A stretch of DNA of 64,000 nucleotides from positions 129,297 to 193,296 of the forward strand of contig VXBP01007596.1 of the NCBI GenBank assembly GCA_013400115.1, in the 5' to 3' direction. Below the pieces are notes generated by a model. That model searched no databases and had not been told where the DNA came from. It saw nothing but the letters and a program-made list of their open reading frames with translations. The first letter of the stretch is position 1, and each line of letters opens with the position of its first letter. Positions 56,902-64,000 of the stretch are shown in pieces. The DNA is from Rhinopomastus cyanomelas. Lineage: Eukaryota; Chordata; Aves; Bucerotiformes; Rhinopomastidae. A program made the translations under genes and the position numbers.

Positions 56902-57869
56902 TGGCACAACATGCATCATCTTCTTGAAGGAAAGCAGCTCACATAAATCCCATCATCTTTAATCTGAAGCTTTTGCCCATTTTTCAAGAAGCCAAATGTC
57001 TTTATCCACTGACTGACAAAGTAGAACATTAGTCAGCCAGCACTGCCTTTGCTTTCATTTTTCATTCGCTGACTTAAGCCATAGACACAGGGTAAGAAAA
57101 GAAGAAAAAGGCCTCTGCCGAGGCCAGCATCTTGAATTTTACCCATCCATGTGGAATGTAAAGATTTCTTAACATTTGAAAGGGTAAGCAAGTAAACCTT
57201 AGCAAACCTTTAGTAAACCTTAAAAATCTGGGGCAGGATGAAGGCAAATCCACTCCTGCAACCCACAGATTTGGTTTGTGGAGGTCCAGCCTTTCTTCAT
57301 GGACGTCTGTCTCTCTCATATCTGCTGTAACAGTCCAAGGCTTTGAAAAGCTCTGTGATACTGGTCCAGCTCTCTTACCCAGCACAGAAGGATCAGGAGG
57401 GAATTCTGCAGAGTCCTTCCTACACATCGGATTCTCCTAGATACAAGAGCTGTGGTGGAGCAGTGTGAGTGTAAGTGTCAAAACTTTGTTAAAAGACACC
57501 TTTATCATGGGTTTGCTGGTTTTAAAAGCAGAAAGTATATCCTGTCATACATCACAGTAAAATGCATGAATACCCCCTACCATCCCATAACTAAAGCTCT
57601 CACAGAGAACAACCACATCATAAAACATCTTTCAGTATCTTCTACTCCATAGTGCTGCCATCCTTGATGTATTGAAAGCCATGAAACACACTCAAGACTG
57701 CTGGTTTCTGCCTGGTTAATCTGAACTTGATAATGTTCCAGTTCTTCTCTTAAGTGAGAAAATGGATAATTTTGCTATGTGGAAAGTCAAGTCTCATCAA
57801 AATCCTCAGCTCCAGAGGATTATTTGGTTGTAACATGTCTGTGATTTATAAAAAGTGTCCTGTCAAATC
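56902..57869. other. Downstream flank of copy 2, nothing recognised
   Basis: About 1 kb after the distal polyadenylation signal without CR1 or gene signature. Confidence 0.6.
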
Positions 57870-58051
57870 ACTGGAACAGACTCCCCAGGGGGGTCGTGGA
57901 GTCTCCTTCTCTGGGGACTTTCAAGGCCGCCTGGATGCGTTCCTCTGTGATCTGTGTTAGATAGTTTTGTCCTGCTCCGGCAGGGGGGTTGGACTGTGTG
58001 ATCTCTTGGGTCCCTTCTAACCCCTAACATCCTATGATCCTATGATCCTAT
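57870..58051 (+). mobile_element. CR1 LINE, 3' 0.18 kb, ATCCTATG-tail subfamily
   Basis: ATCACTGGAACAGACTCCCC to three perfect ATCCTATG-type octamers. Sense counterpart of the copy at 5963-6625. Confidence 0.92.
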
Positions 58052-58770
58052 GAAATGCTCTTCACTGCCGGGAGTGAGAGGCACATCATTTTTTAAGTAA
58101 AACCTCTGAGCAGCTAAAATTGATGAAAACACAGGACTTAACCTGGTTTTGTTATTTTTTAAACACCTCCATTCACTGTTACCATTTGTTCTTCTAACTT
58201 TATTAAACACAAGAGATGCATCAAACCCATGGAGAGAGTAAATGCAACAAAGAATATTTAAGTTAGAGCTTTCAGATACACTGAGATGGTGTTTCCCAGT
58301 TGGAAGGAAATGAAAATGAAATAGACTTGAGGAAGCAGTTTGTATAAAATGCCTTGCAATTCTTTGTATAATATTATCTGGTTGGGAAAAAAAACATTAG
58401 AAGTGTCTTCATTGTGCTTATCACAGCTAATAAATGATGGTGTCTACGTTTTGTTCCAAAAGTGAGTCATTGCTTTTTTTCTCCACTAAGAGTGGGGAAG
58501 AGTGGAAGCCCCCAAAGTCTAGTGCAAAACAAGTAATCTCAAAATCTACCTGCAGTCCTGGTTTGGGGTGACCGGCAGCCTAGTTACCTTTGCAGCTTCC
58601 CCTCTTCTCTGTGTGAACATCTAATCTCTGCTGCTCTGCAGTTTTTCACTAACATCAACAAATCTGGTTTTCTGAGTCCTCCAGTATACAGAAGGAACCC
58701 ATCGCCTCTGCTTCCTATAGCTCCTGGGAAATGGGGTTTGAGTGGAAGCCCAAAGGACCTTGTAGGATAC

Positions 58771-59146
58771 AGAATCACAGAATCATTAAGGTTATATGAG
58801 ACCTCTAAAATCATCAAGTCCAACCAGCAATCAAACCCCACTCTGCCTGCTGAACCATGTTTTCAAGCACCACATCTACTCATTTTTTGAACGCCTCCAG
58901 GAATGGCAACACCACTCCCTCCCTGGGCAGCCTGTTCCAACCCCTGAGCACTCTGTCAGGGAAGAAGTGTTTCCTAATGTCCAACCTAAAGCACTTGAGG
59001 CACCTCTTGGGACCATTTGCCCTTGAGACCTATTGCTAGTGACTTGGGATAAGCGACTGACCCCTAACTCTCTACAACCTCCTTTCAGGTAACTGTAAAG
59101 AGCAATAAGGTCTCCCCCCAACCTCCTTTTCTCCAGACTTGGGCTG
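58771..59146 (-). mobile_element. CR1 LINE, 3' 0.38 kb, older subfamily
   Basis: CAGAATCACAGAATCATTAAGG start, then the older pattern (GCACCACATCTACTCATTTT); antisense ORF2 end frameshifted. Confidence 0.88.
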
Positions 59147-59428
59147 CTGCAGAAAAGCAATAGTGTAAAAAAATCCACTGTGTCAGGATGTACCAGGTTC
59201 CTTAAGATATTCCCACGTATAATACACAGAAAAAGGGAGGGAGCAGACACACCTGTTTATCTTCATAATTGTTGGGCCTGGTGCTTTGACTCTTTGAATT
59301 AGTAACAGGAGGACGAGTACAAAGAGCTGAACCTTTCCACCTCACCCTGAGTGACAGTACAGCTGAAGACCTCCTGAGCCACTGACTGATATCTCTTGTC
59401 AGCACACAAAACTTCCCATAGTCTTGTT

Positions 59429-60545
59429 CATAGAATTAGGGATCGGAAAGGACCTTGAAAGACCACCTAGTCCAATCCCCCTGCAACAGCAGGATGATCT
59501 AGACCAAGTCACACAGGAACACATCCAGGCGGGTCTTAAATGTCTCCACTGAAGGAGACTCCACAACCTCCCTGGGCAGCCTGTTCCAGTGCTCTGTCAC
59601 CCTCACTGGGAAGAAGTTCCTTCTCATATTGATGTGGAACCTCCTATGTTCCAGCTTACAACTGTTGCCCCTCATCCTATTGCTAGACGACACTGAGAAG
59701 AGCCCAGTTCCATCCTCCTAACACCCACCCTTCAAATATTTGTAGACATTAATGAGGTCACCCCTCAGTCTCCTCTTCTCCAAGCTCAAGAGACCCAGCT
59801 CCCTCAGCGTCTCCTCATAAGGGAGGTGTCCCACTTCCTTCACCATCTTCTTTGCTCAGAGCTGGACACCCTCCAGCAGCTCTGTGTCCTTCTTGAAGTG
59901 AGAGGCCCAGAACTGGACACAACACTCCAGATGTGGTCTCACTAGTGCAGACTAGAGGGGGAGAAGAACCTCTCTCGATCTGCTAACCACCCCTCTTCTA
60001 ATCCACCCCAGGATGCTGTTGGCCTTCTTGGCCACAACAGCACACCGCTGGCTCATGGTCATCTTGCTATCCACCAGGACCCCCAGGTTCCTTTCCCCTA
60101 CACTGCTCTCCAACAGGTCCCCAACTTATATTGGTACCTGCCCAGGTGCAAGACTTGTTGTTGGCTGTTCTTGCCCAGATGCAAGACTCTGCACTTACCC
60201 TTGTTCTAGTTCATTACATTTCTCCCTGCCCGGCTCTCCAGCCTGTCCAGGTCTCGCTGAATGGCAGCACAGCCTGTAGGTGTGTCTGTGACACCACCCA
60301 GCTTTGTGTCATCAGCAAACTTGCTGACAGTGCACCCTAATCCTTCATCCAAGTCATCAATGAATAGATTGAACAGGACTGGTCCCAGCACCAACCCCTG
60401 GGGCACTCCACTAGATACAGGTCTCCAACTAGACTCCGTCCCATTGACTGCTACTCTCTGGCTTCTATCCTGCAGCCAGTTCACGATCCTCCTCACTACC
60501 TGATCATCTAGACCACACTGCCTCAGTTTGATCTGATCATCTCTG
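59429..60545 (-). mobile_element. CR1 LINE, longest copy (1.1 kb) with reverse-transcriptase core end
   Basis: Reverse tail TCATAGAATTAGGGATCGG, ORF2 end, and farther in an open antisense stretch holding G-V-P-Q-G-L-V-L-G-P-V-L-F-N-L-F-I and the catalytic F-A-D-D-T-K-L box. 5'-truncated inside the reverse transcriptase; a 30-base duplication around GCCCAGATGCAAGACTC at 60150-60190. Not mobile by itself. Confidence 0.95.
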
Positions 60546-61559
60546 CTTTGCCATCAATCTTCCATAGGGGGCTGATCTGAAAGATCATTTAAGAGCTGGC
60601 CTCTGGTTTCCATCCAACACGTGTCACTAGCCAGCTGACAAAAATACTTCTCCCTCTGGCGCTGCCTGTGGTGATACTCAGACCTCAACTTGCGGCAGCA
60701 TCGATGCCTTTGAGCCTCCTTCCAGCACAACCTCTTGTTTCAACTACAAAAGCCTGTCTTTTGTCTGCTCCATCTCCTTCAACACATCTTTCCCCAAGCA
60801 GCACACTGCCTTCCCAACCTGTGCTCCTGTCCTGGCTGCTGCCTCATTTCCTGCTGCTACCACTCTGGATAATTACTGTCATCCCCAGTGGGGTCCTGGG
60901 CATTCCTGATGTCCCTCCTTTTTCTTGCCCAGCTGACAGCAAAATTGTCCTGAGGTGGGGATCACTCCTGACCTACTGAGAGCAGGCTGGAGGGGAGTCT
61001 TGCTCATCTCTGTGGCAGTGATGCTTGAGCAGCATCTAGGCCAGCATGAGGGAGCACTGGAAAACAAAAGTGAGGAACAAAGTTCAAGCAAACGTCTCTT
61101 CTCCATCTGTGCAGTTAAAAGACAAATAAGGACACAAAACATGTTTTCTAGAACACTTTTCACAATGATGGACTTGAAATGACATGTTCTGCCATCACCT
61201 TCCAAGCTTCTAAGGGTGCCTGGGAACCATGGTGCTCACAGGAGTGACTCCTCTAAGCATTCAGAGAAAGTGGGAGGGTTTCTTCTCCACATACATTTCC
61301 ACCTCCTCCTAGTGATATAACTGAAATACTGCTCTGGAACCTCTGAAGTGAAGACAACTAACAGAAAGCAAAGAAACCAAAATAGATCTGAGGAGAAAAA
61401 GTGGCTTCAGTCATCATAGTGGGTTATGGTCTCCTATATTTAATATTAGTTTATATAGAGTTTTGCCTAGATTACATGTTTTGGGAGAAGATCCTTTGTT
61501 CTCATGGATTAAGCTTTGCTTCAGGTGAGGCACTATCTTGGATTGTATTGGAAAAGGGG

Positions 61560-61729
61560 ACTGATGTTCAGCAGCTTCACCAGTGTGTCACCGTCCCTGG
61601 AGGTGTTAAAAGTTGCTTAGATGTAGTGTTGGCGGATCTGGTTTAGAGGTGAACAGGTAGAGTAGGCTTGATGGTTGGACTTGATGATCCCAAGGGTCTT
61701 TTCCAACCTGGATGATTCTACGATTCTAT
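61560..61729 (+). mobile_element. CR1 LINE, 3' end
   Basis: Starts near CACCGTCCCTGGAGGTGTTA and runs to GATTCTACGATTCTATG; older subfamily. Confidence 0.87.
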
Positions 61730-61911
61730 GTACTTCATGTCATCAAAGCAGCTCCAACGTGCTGGATATATTTGTAGGTTTCCATGTGAAATAACCAACA
61801 AGTTTGGCATTAAATCTGCCTAAATTATTGGTTCTGTAGGGCATTTGCTTGGTTCCTTTTTGTTTGGTTATTTTCATTAACTTCAACCAAAATGAAATAT
61901 TTGTTTCCATT

Positions 61912-61923
61912 CCCCCCCCCCCA
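61912..61923. repeat. Poly-C run
   Basis: A mononucleotide run of about eleven C in otherwise AT-rich DNA. Confidence 0.85.
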
Positions 61924-62643
61924 TACCTTTTTTCCAGATTTTAGAATTACAAAACTTCAAAATCAAATCTTTAAACATTGGAAAATGACAGCTCTGAGAG
62001 TTTAAAGCACAGTTGAGATCTGATTTGCTTTTGAGTGAATCATCTAACAGCCACGGAACTGCCCTCGTTCTCCTGCTGGAAATACAGTAGCTGCTTTGCT
62101 ATTAAAAGCAGTGGTACAACTAATGCAAAGCTAATGTGAGCCAAAGAGATTCTTTCTTTCAAGACACTGTCAATAACCTACAGGCAGTGAGTGAAATGCA
62201 CAGAGCGGCAGAACTTTGAAGGGTATCAGAGAAGGGATTGCAGAAGACTTAAGCCAAGTCACAGATGACTGGGCTTGTACATGGGCACCTCCTGGCTTAC
62301 TCACCCAGTTTGCAGAGTCCCTGCCAAGTCAAACACAAACTTCAAGACTCGTTGACAGCCTGTGAGAAGCATTTTGAAGGCAGCAAGGCTCTGCAGACAA
62401 ATGCCAAATAATTACAGCGCTGCTGCTGGGTGCTCTGTCCAATCCAAGTGTGCTCTGTGCTCACTACAGCTCTAGACATGTTTGAGTTTCCTCGCATCAG
62501 GAAGCTTCTTTTAGACTGCCTTAATAAATGAAGATGTAGGCTTGTCTAGCTATAAAAAAATGAATGAACTGATGCGCAAAAACTGATTGAAAAAGGCAGA
62601 CTCATGTCTATCTTGCAAACATTTTTCATCTTTTCATAAACAG

Positions 62644-63174
62644 TGATTCTAGCCCTCCACTCTGCCCTGGTGAGACCTCATCTAGAGTTCTGCATCCAGC
62701 TTTGGAGCCCCCAACAGAAGGACAAGGACCTACTGGAGCAGGTCCAGAGGAGGCCATGAAAATGCTCAGAGGGCTGTAGCACCTCCCATATAAATAAAGG
62801 CTGAGAGTTTGGGTTGTTCAGCCTGAAGAGGAGAAGGCTGCTGGCAGACCTTACACTGACCTTTTGATCTCTGAAAGGGGCCTATCAGAAGACTAGGGAA
62901 AAACTGTTCAATAGTGCAGGGAATGATAGGATGAGAGGTCATGGTTTGAAGCTGGAAAAAGGTGGGTTTAGGTTAGACATCAGGAAGAAGTCCCTGAATC
63001 TGAGCGTGGTGGATCCCCGGAACAGGTTGGCTAGAGAGGTGGTGGAGGCCACATCCCTGGAGCTATGCAAGGTCAGGCTTGATAGGGCTCTAGGCAATGT
63101 TGTGTAGTGCCTGTTGCAGGGGGTTTGCACTAGATGAGCTCTGCAGGTCCCTTCCAAATCTGTGATTCCATTAT
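62644..63174 (+). mobile_element. CR1 LINE, 3' 0.53 kb
   Basis: GCCCTCCACTCTGCCCTGGT to TCTGTGATTCCATTA; sense ORF2 end with a stop in the Q-R-R-P region; same subfamily as 37175-37516. Confidence 0.92.
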
Positions 63175-64000
63175 TTTGCTTCTCTCTTGCTTCACGTCTG
63201 TGACAAGCAGTGCCACAAGTCCCCTCTTGTAAACAAAAAGTACCTCATGTACCAATATCCAACACGGACTGCTAAAATAGCTGGCATCTATATCAACATC
63301 AAGCTCAGCATTAAAGGTTGATCTGGGCAACAGAAAGTCAAAGTTTGAGCTTTAGGGCAGCCAGTGCTTTTCCACTGTCACAACAGATTAAGAAATACAC
63401 TGTGCAGTGTTAAGGAGCTGAATTGGCAGAAAAGCCTGGCTGAGAAATTTGTGGTGAGACATTCTGTATCAGTTCTTGGGCAGAAAATACCCCTCGGGCA
63501 AGGGCTGGGCTGCTCCAAACCTCAGCAGAGGCAGGAGGCACAGGTGGTGCAGTCATCTACCACTCTGTGCTGGGGAGCAGCTCATCTGCAATTGCTTCAG
63601 GGCACTGAGACGGTTGGCAGAGAAGCCATCACAGCACTGAAATTAAAGTTACAAGCTGCTTTCCCATGGCAGTGCTGGGACACAGCATGGTGCTTTATAA
63701 TTATGCTTTAGAAGCCTCCACCCTCCTGCCCTAATTTCCAGTGAACAGTTGTACCCTTCCCACCACAGATTGCAAACATCCCGCAGACTGGGGGAGGAGA
63801 TTGGGAAGGGCTATTCTGCGTAGGTCAGTGGCAGGCTGTGATCTGGAGAAATTACTTGATGTCACCACCAGTAGCTTCTCAGCCCTGTCATCTAATTAAT
63901 TTTCTCTGATAGACTCACAGATGATGTATTCAAAGCCACAGGGAAAAATGGACAGGGAGTGGAACTGAAATGTGATGGGAATGGAAGGAGAGAGGAAACT
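63175..64000. other. Intergenic, nothing recognised
   Basis: Unique DNA at the window edge; one 115-codon open frame (63364-63711) is of chance character. Confidence 0.6.

Larger units (their letters stand above)
60546..62643. other. Intergenic, mostly unique
   Basis: One CR1 tail (61560-61729) and a poly-C run. No gene recognised. Confidence 0.6.

Noticed and set aside
1..64000. CRISPR arrays, bacterial operons, tRNA genes
   Set aside because: The window is vertebrate nuclear DNA; no regularly spaced repeats, tRNA boxes in order, or prokaryotic gene layout were found.

Overview
The window looks like avian nuclear DNA. It is packed with CR1 LINE fragments, almost all 5'-truncated and ending in the bird-type 3' octamer tail (ATTCTATG/ATTCTGTG repeats). 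By hand I count about 58 CR1 pieces covering roughly 17 kb, near 27% of the window. That is much higher than a typical chicken locus and fits a CR1-expanded lineage such as Piciformes (woodpeckers and relatives); the lineage is an inference from CR1 load only.

The genic content is a head-to-tail tandem pair of PERP-type genes (p53 apoptosis effector related to PMP22; claudin/PMP22 tetraspan superfamily), both on the + strand and each with three coding exons with identical phases (211 nt, 144 nt, then the terminal exon). Copy 1 occupies 20671-30060 (196 aa). It has a GC-rich TATA promoter, an 8.2 kb intron 1 and a 0.58 kb intron 2. Copy 2 occupies 38093-56569 (189 aa), with a 17.7 kb intron 1 that has been heavily invaded by CR1 and a 0.24 kb intron 2. 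The ungapped proteins are about 72% identical (137/189 by hand), so the duplication is not recent. Copy 1 keeps the N-terminal cysteines and the TM4 of mammalian PERP. Copy 2 has lost two of those cysteines and carries a glutamate inside TM4.

Layout: 1-20.0 kb is intergenic DNA with CR1 pieces and no gene I can recognise; 20.5-30.6 kb is copy 1; 30.6-37.9 kb is the spacer, with CR1s and an unexplained 136 bp inverted repeat pair; 37.9-56.9 kb is copy 2; 56.9-64.0 kb is downstream intergenic DNA with CR1s, including the longest one (1.1 kb, with a reverse-transcriptase FADD box).

Other items: a 5S rRNA-like fragment beside a 64-base assembly gap, three single-N joins that all lie inside CR1 sequence, a composite CR1 structure present twice, a palindromic RFX-type X-box in intron 1 of copy 2, and a degraded protein-like tract antisense in the same intron. 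Most long open frames here are chance or CR1-derived and are not listed as genes.
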